Notes: generated by a model not told the origin, from the sequence alone. Counted from the first letter of the stretch, positions 43,039 to 51,918 are shown. The stretch is 54,809 bases of DNA from CAZHGD01 sp964531735 (GCA_964531735.1 CAZHGD010000031.1:1-54809); one strand, 5' to 3'. Made by a program: numbers and translations.

Positions 43039-44080
43039 TGCCCTCATCGCGCAGTTCGGCCATGGTGCGTTCGTCCAGCAGCGTGGGCTCGGACTCGTCG
43101 GTGTCGTTGGTGTCGCCGCCGGCCCGCTCGCGCGCCGCCAGCGACGCGATGACCGCCGTGGCCAGAATGCCGACGATCACGCCCAGCTCGACGCCCTCGG
43201 GAATCGACTTGCTCCAGGCTGGCGGCGCCAGCATTTTGGCCGCGATGAACAGGAGGACGAAGACCAGCGCGGGCTTCATGTACTTGAACCGGGCCATCAT
43301 GCCGGCCAGCACGAAGTACAGCGACCGCAGGCCCAGAATGGCGAACACGTTGGACGTGAACACGATGAAGGGGTCGCGGGTAATACCGAAGATGGCCGGG
43401 ATGGAGTCGACCGCGAAGAGCACATCGGTGCTCTCGATCACGAGGAGAACGAGGCACAGCGGCGTCATCGCTCGGCGGCCGTCGGCGAGTCGGGTGAAGA
43501 ACCGCTGCCCGTCGTACGTGGCACTGACCGGGTAAAACCGGCGTGCCAAGCGGATCAGCGGGTTGTGGTCGGGCTCGATCTGCTCCTCGTTGTGGAAGAG
43601 CATCCGCACGGCGGTGTAGAGCAGCACTAGGCCGAAGACGCGGATCATCCAGTCGAAGCGCTCGACCAGCGCGGCACCGGCCAGGATCATCAGACCGCGG
43701 AAGAGCATCGCACCGATGATGCCCCAGAACAAGGTCCGGTGCTGGTTCTCCGGCGGTACGCCGAAGTAGCCGAAGATCAGCGCCATGATGAAGACGTTGT
43801 CCAGGCTCAGTGAGTACTCGACCACGTAGCCGGTCACGTACTGTCGCCAAGCCTGCCAACCGTCGGTAGCGCCGTGCTGGCCGAGACCGGCGCCGAACTG
43901 GTGTGCCGCGTACAGGTAGTACACGGCGCCACTGAAGGCGAGGGCCACCAGGACCCAGACGGCGGTCCAGCGGAGCGCTTCACTGGTCGGCTGAACATGC
44001 GAGTGGCGGTTGAGCACCGCCAGGTCCAACCACAGGAGCGCAACAATCAGACCACAAAAACCGACCCAAACTGCTGTCAT
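43022..44080 (-). CDS. TerC-family integral membrane protein (metal exporter type)
   Basis: The 352-residue protein has about eight or nine membrane helices and the acidic intramembrane motifs of the TerC/Alx family: YSLSLDNVFIMALIFGYFG and LLVIESTDVLFAVDSIPAIF. A second-half helix pair is AILGLRSLYFVLAGMMARF. Characterised relatives export manganese or protect exported metalloproteins. The C-terminal tail is acidic (DTNDTDESEPTLLDERT). Start: ATG at 44080 with AGGAAATGG upstream. It is divergent from a CsoR-family repressor, with a dyad and a TAAAAT -10 box between, so metal-dependent repression is plausible. No yybP-ykoY manganese riboswitch pattern was seen in the short leader. Confidence 0.9.
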   Translation of the reverse strand: MTAVWVGFCGLIVALLWLDLAVLNRHSHVQPTSEALRWTAVWVLVALAFSGAVYYLYAAHQFGAGLGQHGATDGWQAWRQYVTGYVVEYSLSLDNVFIMALIFGYFGVPPENQHRTLFWGIIGAMLFRGLMILAGAALVERFDWMIRVFGLVLLYTAVRMLFHNEEQIEPDHNPLIRLARRFYPVSATYDGQRFFTRLADGRRAMTPLCLVLLVIESTDVLFAVDSIPAIFGITRDPFIVFTSNVFAILGLRSLYFVLAGMMARFKYMKPALVFVLLFIAAKMLAPPAWSKSIPEGVELGVIVGILATAVIASLAARERAGGDTNDTDESEPTLLDERTMAELRDEGTTEST

Positions 44081-44116
44081 TGGCCGACCATTTCCTGAAC
44101 TCCAGCGTCCAATACC

Positions 44117-44154
44117 ATTTTAGCGGACGAGTCGCACCCGTGCGGGTATGTCCG
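44117..44154. promoter_or_regulatory. Candidate operator/promoter between terC-like and csoR-like genes
   Basis: On the minus strand TAAAAT (44122-44117) is a good -10 box for the TerC gene. Overlapping the expected -35 position is the dyad ACCCG-TG-CGGGT (44136-44147), flanked by CGGAC (44124-44128) and GTCCG (44150-44154). GC-rich C/G-run dyads are typical CsoR operators, so a repressor bound here could block TerC transcription and its own gene. Confidence 0.45.
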
Positions 44155-44180
44155 AGTGCAATGCTGCTGAGGGCTGATCA

Positions 44181-44708
44181 ATGACACTTCGAATCGTTGG
44201 AGACTTACACAATGCGCTGGAACTGGTCAGGGGCGCGGTCGCGAAAGCCGAGTGGCGGGCCGTGGAAGGGAGTCCGGGCGGCCCGATGGGGCTTCTGCCG
44301 CAGGAGTCGACCGGCGCTGCCGAAGACTACGCTTGGCTGATGCTGGCGCCGAACGGAAGCTCGGTGAGCGTGACGGTGTGGCTGCCGGAGGCCGTTCCGG
44401 CCACGGCCTGCGGGGCTTTGGAGGCGGCGCTGGATGAGGTAGCCGACGGCGGCGACGAGTCCGGCGAACGCGCGCTGCTGCGCCGGCTGCGCCGCATCGA
44501 GGGCCAGATCCGTGGGCTGCAACGGATGATCGAGTCGCGACGCGAGTGCGACGCCATCCTGACGCAGTTCTCGGCGGTGGCCTCGGCGCTCAAGCAGACG
44601 GCCGCGCACCTGGTGTCGGCGCACCTCGTACAGTGCGTACGAGACGCGGTTGACCGGGGCGGCGAGATGGACGAGATCAACCAGCGGCTGCTCAGCGTGC
44701 TGTTCTAG
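44181..44708 (+). CDS. CsoR/RcnR-family metal-sensing repressor with N-terminal extension
   Basis: The 175-residue protein ends in a complete all-helical CsoR/DUF156 domain (about 97-175): RLRRIEGQIRGLQRMIESRR, then C123, H148 and C152. The spacings of 25 and 4 equal those of the Cu(I)-binding Cys-His-Cys triad of CsoR, which points to copper or a thiophilic ligand; RcnR-type nickel ligands differ. Residues 1-92 are an extra, mostly alpha/beta domain (LRIVGDLHNALELVRGAV ... SSVSVTVWLPEAVPATACGA) not found in usual CsoR proteins of about 90-100 residues; I do not recognise it. Start: ATG at 44181 with GAGGG seven bases upstream. The divergent TerC gene is the natural target, though TerC proteins are usually linked to manganese. 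Confidence 0.85.
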   Translation: MTLRIVGDLHNALELVRGAVAKAEWRAVEGSPGGPMGLLPQESTGAAEDYAWLMLAPNGSSVSVTVWLPEAVPATACGALEAALDEVADGGDESGERALLRRLRRIEGQIRGLQRMIESRRECDAILTQFSAVASALKQTAAHLVSAHLVQCVRDAVDRGGEMDEINQRLLSVLF

Positions 44709-44741
44709 GTCGCGGAGCCGCCGAGTCCGTCCGGGAGGTGG

Positions 44742-46844
44742 ATGGTGGTGGCTCTGTTGCCGGTTCTGTGTGCGGGCGTGCTTGGGGTTGTTGAGTTGAC
44801 GGTCGAGCCGTTGTCCGCGGTGCCGTTCGAGCCGCAGACGGCCGCCGTACGCTTGGTGTCCAGGGATGCCAAGGCCGTCGACGTCACGGTCGAGTTGGTC
44901 CTCCGACCGCCGGCGTCCGGACCCTACCACAGCACTGCACGCGTCCGCGTGCCGGCCGGCGGAGCCGCCACCGTCCACCTGCGCTATGAGCTGTTCGAAG
45001 CCGGACGCTACCCCGTCCTGGTCACGGCCAAAGCCGGCGCGGAGGAGACCGCGCGCTACACGGGCGAACTGGTCGTGCCGCCGACGGACCGCGTTCCCTG
45101 GCTCTTCCCGAACTACTACCGCCAGTCGCTGACTCGCCTCGAGCGTGGCCAGGTGACCACGGACTCGTCGCCCAAGCCGGAGTCCGTCGTGCCGCGGCCG
45201 CGCGAGGTGCCGGCGGTGTGCGAGATCGGCCCGGACAACCGGCTCCGGGTGGCTGGCCGGCCGTGGTTCCCGCTGGGCATCTACCTCACGCCCGGCTCGC
45301 CGAAGGTGGGCGCCGAGCTGGCCGAGGCCGGTTTCGACCTGGTCTGCCTGAACCGGCTGCCGGCGGCGTCGGTGCGCCGGGTCCTCGACTCGCTGGCGTC
45401 CTGGCAGCTCAAGGCGTGGATGCCGGTGGGTGACCTGCTGTCGTTCCACAGCGGCAATCCGGCCGAACACCAACGCGACCTGCGCGAACTGGTCGCCGCC
45501 GTCGGCGACCACCCGGCGCTGGTCATCTGGGAGAGCGTGGACGAGCCGTTGTGGGGCAGCACCCCGGCGTGGGGGCTCGATGCGGGCTACCGGTACCTGC
45601 GTGCGCTCGACCCGCGGCGGCCCATCTGGACCAACCACGCGCCGCGCAACACGGTTCAGGCGTTGGCCTGGTACAACCGCGCCACCGACATCACCGGCTG
45701 CGACATCTACCCGGTCCCACCGGGCAACGGGCACAGCGACCTGCCGAACAAGGGCCTCAGTGTGACCGGCGACGAGACCGCCAAGCAGATCGCCGGGGTC
45801 CACGGCGAGAAGCCGATCTTCATGGTGCTGCAAGGCTTCGCCTGGAAAGCACTCGACCGGCGCGATGACCCCCAGGCGGTCTACCCGACGTTCGCCCAGA
45901 GCCGCTTCATGGCCTACGACGCGATTGTGGCCGGGGCCAACGGTCTGCTCTACTGGGGCGTGCCCTACAGTCCGCGCCCGTCGCGCTTCTGGTCCGACCT
46001 GAAGAGCGTGGTGTCGGAGCTGCGGGCCCTGATGCCGGCGCTGGAGTCGCTGCCGGTGACCGGCCAGCCAGCGGCCAGACTCGAACCGGCCGACGGGCCG
46101 GTCCGCTTGTCGCATCGGCGCGTCGGCGAACGCGACGTGCTGCTGCTGGTGAACCGCGGCGAACAGCCGCAGACCGTTCGCGTGCGGATCGCGGCCGCCG
46201 GGCCGTGGCGCGGGCTGTTCGGCGATGCGGACCCGACGCCGACCGGCGACGCCATGAGCCTGACCCTGGCGCCGCTCGGCGTGGCGGTGGTGACGAACGC
46301 CCCGGACCTCAAGCCGGTGCGCCACGACTACGGCGCCGAGGCCGCCGCCGCCAAGCCGCTCGCGCCGCTCCTGCGCGAGGTCGGCAACGCCTTGCCGAAC
46401 CCGTCGTTCGAGCAGGACCAGCACGATCAGGGCGTGCCGGACGGCTGGGAACTGCGCTACCCGTTTTCCGGCGGGCGCGACACGGCCGTGCACCGCAACG
46501 GTGAGGCCTCGCTACGCCTCGCGGCCGAGGGTCCCGGCTACTCACCGTTGGCCATCGCCAATGGTGTCGCGGTCAAGCCCAACCAGCGCTACCGGCTGTC
46601 CGGTTGGGTGCGCACGACCACACCGGGCATCAAGGCCCGCATCTACTGCGAGTGGGTCACCGAGGGCCGCTTCTACGGTGGCGTGCTGCCGTGGATGACA
46701 CCGGGCGACACCTGGCAGCAGGTCAGCGTAGAGTTCACCACCACGCCGAACCCGCAGGGCTCGTTGTACACCGTGGCGCAGGTGCAGGGCACCGGCACCG
46801 TCTGGTTCGACGATCTCAGTCTGACCGAGGTCCAGGCGCGCTGA
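44742..46844 (+). CDS. Secreted glycosidase-like protein with C-terminal carbohydrate-binding module
   Basis: The 700-residue protein begins with a hydrophobic export segment (VALLPVLCAGVLGVVELTV). A beta-sandwich region (about 20-120) precedes a TIM barrel that starts near RPWFPLGIYLTPG and contains ALVIWESVDEPLWGS, with E264 and E268 as catalytic candidates, DITGCDIYPVPPG and GLLYWGVPYSPRPSRF. A beta domain follows (about 455-530) and then a CBM4/9-like module (NALPNPSFEQDQHDQG ... GTVWFDDLSLTE, about 540-697). The pattern matches clan GH-A-like proteins of planctomycetes and relatives; the substrate is unknown. The GGGAGG upstream is only three bases from the ATG at 44742, so one of the following in-frame GTG codons (44745 or 44748) might be the real start. 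It is convergent with the carbohydrate genes at 46854-51851. Confidence 0.85.
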   Translation: MVVALLPVLCAGVLGVVELTVEPLSAVPFEPQTAAVRLVSRDAKAVDVTVELVLRPPASGPYHSTARVRVPAGGAATVHLRYELFEAGRYPVLVTAKAGAEETARYTGELVVPPTDRVPWLFPNYYRQSLTRLERGQVTTDSSPKPESVVPRPREVPAVCEIGPDNRLRVAGRPWFPLGIYLTPGSPKVGAELAEAGFDLVCLNRLPAASVRRVLDSLASWQLKAWMPVGDLLSFHSGNPAEHQRDLRELVAAVGDHPALVIWESVDEPLWGSTPAWGLDAGYRYLRALDPRRPIWTNHAPRNTVQALAWYNRATDITGCDIYPVPPGNGHSDLPNKGLSVTGDETAKQIAGVHGEKPIFMVLQGFAWKALDRRDDPQAVYPTFAQSRFMAYDAIVAGANGLLYWGVPYSPRPSRFWSDLKSVVSELRALMPALESLPVTGQPAARLEPADGPVRLSHRRVGERDVLLLVNRGEQPQTVRVRIAAAGPWRGLFGDADPTPTGDAMSLTLAPLGVAVVTNAPDLKPVRHDYGAEAAAAKPLAPLLREVGNALPNPSFEQDQHDQGVPDGWELRYPFSGGRDTAVHRNGEASLRLAAEGPGYSPLAIANGVAVKPNQRYRLSGWVRTTTPGIKARIYCEWVTEGRFYGGVLPWMTPGDTWQQVSVEFTTTPNPQGSLYTVAQVQGTGTVWFDDLSLTEVQAR

Positions 46845-46853
46845 TCGGCGACC

Positions 46854-48740
46854 TCAGGCGCCCCAGAAGCTGAACGTCGGGATGTCGAGAACAACGCCGA
46901 CCAGCGCCCAGATGGAGCCCATCAGGCAGTCGCCCAGGATCAGCCCGAGGAAGAACGGACGCAAGCGCACGTAGAGCTTGAGGCCGCCGGCGCGGATGAT
47001 GGTCACCTTGGCGAGCCAGGCGATGAGCAGCGGCAGCCAGACCAGGTTGATGCTCCAGCTCCCGGCGATGGCGAAGCCGATGGGATGGAACGGCCAGCCG
47101 AGGAAGCGCAGGCGCATGGCCAGGAGCCCGAAGCTGAACAGCAGGCCGACGGCGCCGGCCGTCGTGGCGGTATGGTCCGGTCGAGTCGGGTGGCTCAGCC
47201 AGGCCATGAGTTGGCCGTAGTTCTGCCAGCCGTAGCCGAAGCCCGAGTGGAAGCCGCTCGCGGCACCCAGCTTGAAGCCCAGGTACAGATACGAGACCAG
47301 GGCCGCGATGCAGCCGATCCAGCCGGCCAGGAAGGTGCCGGCGTGGAACCACCCGGGCCGCACGCCGGTGTCGTGGGCCGCCTTGAGCGACTCGATCTGG
47401 TGGGCCATCGGCAGGCTGCGGTAGGCGCGGTTGATCCACCAGTAGAGCGACAACATGCCCAGGTCGCGCGCCGCGATGTTCTGACTGCCTAACGAGGGCA
47501 CCAGCAGCAGTTCCGGTCCCATGCGGTGGAAGTCATGCACGGGCGGACCCAGTTCCGCCCGCATTCGCGTCACCGCTACGACGATGACGGCATAGGTGGC
47601 CCAGAAGGCGAACAGCATCACCCAAGACATGCCGGCCAGCCGGCTGAAGGCGATCAGGAACGCACTGCCGGCCACCACCGCGGCCACGGCGCCGCGGTAC
47701 TCGGCCGCGAGGTGCGCCTTGTCGCCGCGACGGCGCAGTCCGAGCCAGAGGTCGGCCAACGTGCCGCGAGACAGGTACAGCATGTAGGCGATCAGCGCGA
47801 CACAGGCGCCGAACGACTGCTGGGCCGGGTAGGGCATCTGGCTGTTGGTGTCCCAGGCCAGCAGGCTGACCAGCGACATCTCGGCCTTCCAGAAGAAGTA
47901 GAAGAACCACGCTGAGAACAGCAGGTCGGTCGGTAGCAGGTAGCCCAGGCCGACGGCAAACGGGTACAGCGTGACGGGCATCCAGACCATGGCGCGGATG
48001 TGCTTCGAACTGGCCCCTTGCACCAGGTCGAACTGCCGGTAGGCGAACTCCGGCACGGCCGGGAAGATGAAGTGCAGGCCGTTCAGCCCGCACCAGGTCA
48101 TCGTGATGGCCAGGCCGACGAGGAAGGTGGGTTGGCGGAAGAAGCTGGTCTGCTCCTGAACCAGCGCCAGCGGCAACTCCAGCACGGGGAAGGTCAGGCG
48201 CTCGCGTTCCATCCAAGGCCGCGCGAGCAACGCGTTGAGCCCTTGCATGGTGAGCAGGAGCGCGGCCACGAACATCATCCAGGCTACGCCGGGCACCAGG
48301 AACGGCCGGTAGTTCTCGCGGTCCCAGAGCGAAGCGTGGCCGCTATGGAAGGCCGCCAGGGCTTTGGCGTCGCTGACCACCAGCCAACTCGGCAGGTAGG
48401 GGAAGAACTGCTCCCAGCCGTTCTCGGGCGTGGCGAACTGCTTGGCGTGACCGAGGATCATCACCAGAGTCTGGACGAAGTCCATGCCGGAGACACCGGT
48501 GGCCAGGCAGACCATGCTGTAGACCAGCATCAGCTCACCGGGGCTGAAGGCCACGCGCGGCAGACGCCGGGCCACCAGCCGGTTGAGCACGCTCAACAGC
48601 GCGAGCAGAAAGACCGCGTTGGCAAAGAGCGAGATGGAAGAGACGTAGGGGCCAGCCCGTACACGCTCCATCTGGATGACCCAGTAGGCGTTGGCCGGGA
48701 CCAGCACCAAGCCCAGCAAGAGCGCTCGCCAGAGTCGCAC
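46854..48740 (-). CDS. DUF6785-like multi-pass membrane protein
   Basis: The 628-residue protein has more than ten membrane helices (for example ALLLGLVLVPANAYWVIQM, VFLLALLSVLNRLVARR, TFLVGLAITMTWCGLNGLHF, ATYAVIVVAVTRMRAELG). Two soluble-looking segments separate the helices (WEQFFPYLPSWLVVSD and GPPVHDFHRMGPELLL). The order matches the DUF6785/DUF6784 proteins common in Armatimonadota, Planctomycetota and Lentisphaerota, whose function is unknown; similarity in topology to OPT-type transporters makes carbohydrate or oligomer transport a reasonable guess. The GTG at 48740 is preferred because AGGAGG lies five bases upstream; a longer frame to 48779 overlaps the upstream gene without a ribosome site. 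It follows the lyase-like gene after 16 bases. Confidence 0.85.
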   Translation of the reverse strand: MRLWRALLLGLVLVPANAYWVIQMERVRAGPYVSSISLFANAVFLLALLSVLNRLVARRLPRVAFSPGELMLVYSMVCLATGVSGMDFVQTLVMILGHAKQFATPENGWEQFFPYLPSWLVVSDAKALAAFHSGHASLWDRENYRPFLVPGVAWMMFVAALLLTMQGLNALLARPWMERERLTFPVLELPLALVQEQTSFFRQPTFLVGLAITMTWCGLNGLHFIFPAVPEFAYRQFDLVQGASSKHIRAMVWMPVTLYPFAVGLGYLLPTDLLFSAWFFYFFWKAEMSLVSLLAWDTNSQMPYPAQQSFGACVALIAYMLYLSRGTLADLWLGLRRRGDKAHLAAEYRGAVAAVVAGSAFLIAFSRLAGMSWVMLFAFWATYAVIVVAVTRMRAELGPPVHDFHRMGPELLLVPSLGSQNIAARDLGMLSLYWWINRAYRSLPMAHQIESLKAAHDTGVRPGWFHAGTFLAGWIGCIAALVSYLYLGFKLGAASGFHSGFGYGWQNYGQLMAWLSHPTRPDHTATTAGAVGLLFSFGLLAMRLRFLGWPFHPIGFAIAGSWSINLVWLPLLIAWLAKVTIIRAGGLKLYVRLRPFFLGLILGDCLMGSIWALVGVVLDIPTFSFWGA

Positions 48741-48756
48741 CGTCGCCTCCTCGCCG

Positions 48757-51072
48757 TCAGTCTGGCCGCGCTCGGGCACTGGCGGTCAGATGCAACCGAT
48801 CGAGCTTGGTGCCGTCTTCGCGTGTCAGTACGCTCAACGTCACCACGCCTGCCGGCAACTTCAGCGGCGTCGCGGTTTGCCCACCGTCGAGCGCCACCGG
48901 TACCCAGGTCCACTGCGCGTGCACGCCGGTCGCCCAGGTGCTGCGAGGCACCAGGTCGCGGTCGCCGTGCTGGATCTGTACATAGAAGGAATCGTCATCG
49001 GGCGTCGGCGCCAGTACCCGGCCCCAGAGGTAGTAGGTGCCGGCGGCGGCCAGTCGCAGCCGCCAGATGGTGGCCCCGTCGCCGCCGCCTTTGTCGCCCG
49101 GCTCGCCCGGCGCCCAGATGAACTGCCCGCCACCGGCTTGCGCGTCGGCAGCGCGCTCCATGTTGTCGCGAACCATGCCGGCCTCGGCCTCCCACAGCAG
49201 TCCGTTGGCCGGCACGTCCAGCGGCGCCAACTGGGCCAGTTCGGCGCGGTACGCCGCCACCGCGGGCAGTGCCTCCAGCAGCGGCCGGCCCAGTTCCTGG
49301 CCGTTCAGCTCCAGCACACCCCGGTATGGCTCGGGTACCAGGCGCGCGGGGACCGCGTATGGTGCTGGCGCCGCCACCTCGACGGGGCCATCGAGCCCCG
49401 GCACCGCCAGCTCGATGCCTTGCGCGGTGGCACGGCAGGTGGGCCGGGCCGTGGCGAACTCGCGGCGCCAGGCCGCGAACGAGGGGTCATCCAGGCCGCT
49501 GCCAACGCGCACCCAGAACGCGGCGGCCGCTTGGCTGCTCGTGCCGTCGGGGCCGCCATGGTCGACCGTCAGGCGGCAGGCACCGTGCTGGCTGCCGTCG
49601 GCCACCAGCCGGATGCTCGCCGGCTGGCCGTCGCGCCGCCGGGCCAACACCACGCGCACGCCGGCGACGGCGGTGCCGCGTCGGAGGGCGACGACCTCCC
49701 CCGGCGTCACCGGCAGGCCTTGCGGCTGGCCCGGACTCAGCGCCACCCGCTGCTCGCCAACCCAGAGGCCGTCGTGCTCGGCCGGCATGACCCAGTGCGA
49801 TTCCAGGGTGCTGCTGTTCGGCGGCAGGTCCCGGTCGCGGTAGACCACCAGACCCACCGCGTCGCGCCGGGCCTGAGCGGCGGTCCAGAACGGCGCCAGG
49901 TGGATCGTCTTCTCATGCCCGCCGCCGGCCGGCACCTTGCGCTTGCCGTAGGGGTCGTGGCGTCCATCGGCGATGGCGTAACAACGCACGGACCGCCGCG
50001 GGCCGGCGAAGTCCACGGCGAGCGGGATGTCCATGTTGGCGTAGCTGGCGGCGGCGCTGCCCAAGGCCACGTCGGGCAACGCAAAGAAAGTCCGGGACTG
50101 GGCGTAGCCGGTCCCCCAGGCCTGGCGCACCAGGCGCGGGTACTGCTGGTTGATGGTCGGCAAGCGCGTGCTGGGCTGCCAGGCGGCCAGGCGGCAGAGC
50201 ACCGCCGGCGGCGGCGGCGTGGCGCCCTCGGTCAGCCAGCCGGCCACTTGCATGGCCTGGTCGAGCATGCCCAGGCCACGCAGGTAGTCGTAGTCACGGC
50301 TGCGCGCGCCGCCGTACTTCTGGGCCGGGGCGAACCAGTTGCCGGCGAGATCGAGCCAGAACAGCTCCAGGAGGGCCCGGGCCTGCTGGCGTCCGCTCTC
50401 GCGGCCGGCGAACCGCTCCAGCGCGTAGAGGTCTTCGAGGTCGACGCCGTAGTAGGTCGGGCTGCCGTACTCGGCGATGCCGGCCTCCCAGGTGCGTCGG
50501 ACGACCTGGGCGAGGCGACGGTAGCCCTGCTCCGCAGCGTCGGCACGGTTGAGGATCTCGCCGAGCAGGGCCAGGTTCGCCGCGTTCATCAGGGCGATGT
50601 TGGTGTAGGCCGCGGCGACCCGATGGCGGAGACAGCCTTCGAGGCTGTCGGTCAGCAACTCGCGGAGTTGCGCGCGGGCGGCGGCAGGCAGCCGGTCGGC
50701 GTGTCGCAACCAGAGCACGGTGCCGGCTTGCATACAGAACTCGACCGCGTTGGGATCGAGCACGCCGTGCTGTTCCCACGTCCAGCGGAAGTTGCCGTAC
50801 CAGCGACTCTGGCGGTCGAGGTCCTGCATCCGGCGGGCGACGGCGAAGAGCCGCTCGTAGCGCTCGGGATGCTGCCCCGCCTCGGCCAGGAGCAGCGCGT
50901 GGCTGAACAGCTCGCGCGAGGCGACGCCTTGGGGGGGCTCCTGCTGGGCGCGCCGCCAGAATCGTTCGGCCCCGGCCACGGCCGGCGCCAGCACCGCCGC
51001 CGGCAGCTCCTCCGCCAGCGCGGGGCGGAGGACTGCCAGCAGCAAGCCGAGTGCCAGGGGCACTCGCCACAT
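48757..51072 (-). CDS. Secreted toroid-type polysaccharide-lyase-like protein
   Basis: The 771-residue protein has a signal peptide (MWRVPLALGLLLAVLRPALA). Residues about 25-330 are helix-rich with tandem hairpins (FSHALLLAEAGQHPERYERL, AYTNIALMNAANLALLGEIL, YGSPTYYGVDLEDLYALERF), as in alpha/alpha-toroid lyases. A beta-sandwich middle follows (about 340-620). The C-terminal 130 residues, starting LLWEAEAGMVRDNMERAADA and containing GTYYLWGRVLAPTPDDDSFY, look like a CBM35/galactose-binding module. Catalytic residues cannot be named (YGSPTYYG is a candidate). The ATG at 51072 lies two bases after the stop of the isomerase/epimerase gene, which argues for co-translation despite a weak ribosome site. 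It probably acts outside the cell on an acidic polysaccharide. Confidence 0.8.
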   Translation of the reverse strand: MWRVPLALGLLLAVLRPALAEELPAAVLAPAVAGAERFWRRAQQEPPQGVASRELFSHALLLAEAGQHPERYERLFAVARRMQDLDRQSRWYGNFRWTWEQHGVLDPNAVEFCMQAGTVLWLRHADRLPAAARAQLRELLTDSLEGCLRHRVAAAYTNIALMNAANLALLGEILNRADAAEQGYRRLAQVVRRTWEAGIAEYGSPTYYGVDLEDLYALERFAGRESGRQQARALLELFWLDLAGNWFAPAQKYGGARSRDYDYLRGLGMLDQAMQVAGWLTEGATPPPPAVLCRLAAWQPSTRLPTINQQYPRLVRQAWGTGYAQSRTFFALPDVALGSAAASYANMDIPLAVDFAGPRRSVRCYAIADGRHDPYGKRKVPAGGGHEKTIHLAPFWTAAQARRDAVGLVVYRDRDLPPNSSTLESHWVMPAEHDGLWVGEQRVALSPGQPQGLPVTPGEVVALRRGTAVAGVRVVLARRRDGQPASIRLVADGSQHGACRLTVDHGGPDGTSSQAAAAFWVRVGSGLDDPSFAAWRREFATARPTCRATAQGIELAVPGLDGPVEVAAPAPYAVPARLVPEPYRGVLELNGQELGRPLLEALPAVAAYRAELAQLAPLDVPANGLLWEAEAGMVRDNMERAADAQAGGGQFIWAPGEPGDKGGGDGATIWRLRLAAAGTYYLWGRVLAPTPDDDSFYVQIQHGDRDLVPRSTWATGVHAQWTWVPVALDGGQTATPLKLPAGVVTLSVLTREDGTKLDRLHLTASARARPD

Positions 51073-51074
51073 GG

Positions 51075-51851
51075 CTACTTGCCCATGGCGCGCAGCGCCT
51101 GGAGGCAGCGGTCAACCGCTTCGAGAGCGGGGTAGGAGGGGTCTTCGTATTCGACGATGTACCACTTCGTGTCGCCGGTGCTCTCGCACAGCGCGAACAC
51201 CTCGGCCCACGGCACGCTATCCTCGCCGATCAGCGGGGCGAAGCCCTGGTGCGGGTCGTCCTTGCCGGCCACCGTGCTGTACGGCTTGAGGTGGACGGTC
51301 AGCGCGCGGTGCGGATACTGCTTGAGGATGCCAACCAGATCGGCGCCGCCCATGAGCCCGTTGCCCATGTCGAGCTGCATCACCACGTCCGGCACCGTGT
51401 TGCCGAAGAACGTGTCCCAGGGCGTGGTGCCGTCGGTGGCCGTGAACTCGGTGTGATGGTTGTGGTAGCCGGTCCAGAAGCCCTTGGCCCGGACCTTCGC
51501 CGAGATCTGGTTGAACAGCTCAGCGGTGCGCTTCCAGGCGTCGATGCAGCAGGTGTATTCGCCCGGCAGACCCGGGATGATCAGGTACTGGTTGCCGATG
51601 GTGGCGTTGAACTCCATGGTCGCTTCGAGCTGGTCGTCCAGCACGGCGCTGATCGGCGTGTGTGAGCCGCAGCAGATCAGGCCGGTGTCATCCAGCAGCT
51701 TGCGCAGGTCAGCGGCGGCCCAGTTGTGGAAACCGGCGAACTCGACGCCGGTGTAGCCCATCTTGGCCACGGCGGCCAGCGTACCGGGCAGGTCGGCGGC
51801 ACACTCGTTGCGGACCGAGTAGAGCTCGAGGCCGATCGGGATCTTCGACAT
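51075..51851 (-). CDS. Sugar phosphate isomerase/epimerase (xylose-isomerase-like barrel)
   Basis: The 258-residue TIM-barrel protein has the AP-endonuclease/xylose-isomerase-like fold: IGLELYSVRNE, YTGVEFAGFHNW, YHNHHTEF, VVMQLDMGNGLMGG, ALTVHLKPYS and the terminal WYIVEYED. Metal ligands are expected among the E, H and D residues of these strands. Members interconvert sugars or sugar-derived keto acids in the cytoplasm (IolE-like or 3-keto-glycoside related); the substrate is not readable. Start: ATG at 51851 with AAGGAG seven bases upstream. It heads the operon 51851-46854 with a promoter at 51890-51918, upstream of a secreted lyase-like protein and a membrane protein, so it may process sugars released by them. 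Confidence 0.92.
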   Translation of the reverse strand: MSKIPIGLELYSVRNECAADLPGTLAAVAKMGYTGVEFAGFHNWAAADLRKLLDDTGLICCGSHTPISAVLDDQLEATMEFNATIGNQYLIIPGLPGEYTCCIDAWKRTAELFNQISAKVRAKGFWTGYHNHHTEFTATDGTTPWDTFFGNTVPDVVMQLDMGNGLMGGADLVGILKQYPHRALTVHLKPYSTVAGKDDPHQGFAPLIGEDSVPWAEVFALCESTGDTKWYIVEYEDPSYPALEAVDRCLQALRAMGK

Positions 51852-51889
51852 CAGTCATCTCCTTGTGCTAGGGCAGGTGGATGACGCGG

Positions 51890-51918
51890 AGCGTAGCGCA
51901 TTCACGGCGGCGGGTCAA
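51890..51918 (-). promoter_or_regulatory. Promoter of the isomerase-lyase-membrane protein operon
   Basis: On the minus strand TTGACC (51918-51913) and TACGCT (51895-51890) are 17 bases apart. The predicted start near 51883 gives a leader of about 32 bases containing the AAGGAG of the gene starting at 51851. Confidence 0.45.

Noticed and set aside
44080..44181. Possible yybP-ykoY manganese riboswitch before the TerC gene
   Set aside because: The leader predicted from the -10 box is only about 30 bases and lacks the conserved loop elements, so a protein repressor with the dyad is the simpler reading.
48741..48779. Upstream ATG start for the DUF6785-like protein
   Set aside because: It lies within the preceding gene with no ribosome site, whereas the GTG at 48740 has AGGAGG five bases upstream.
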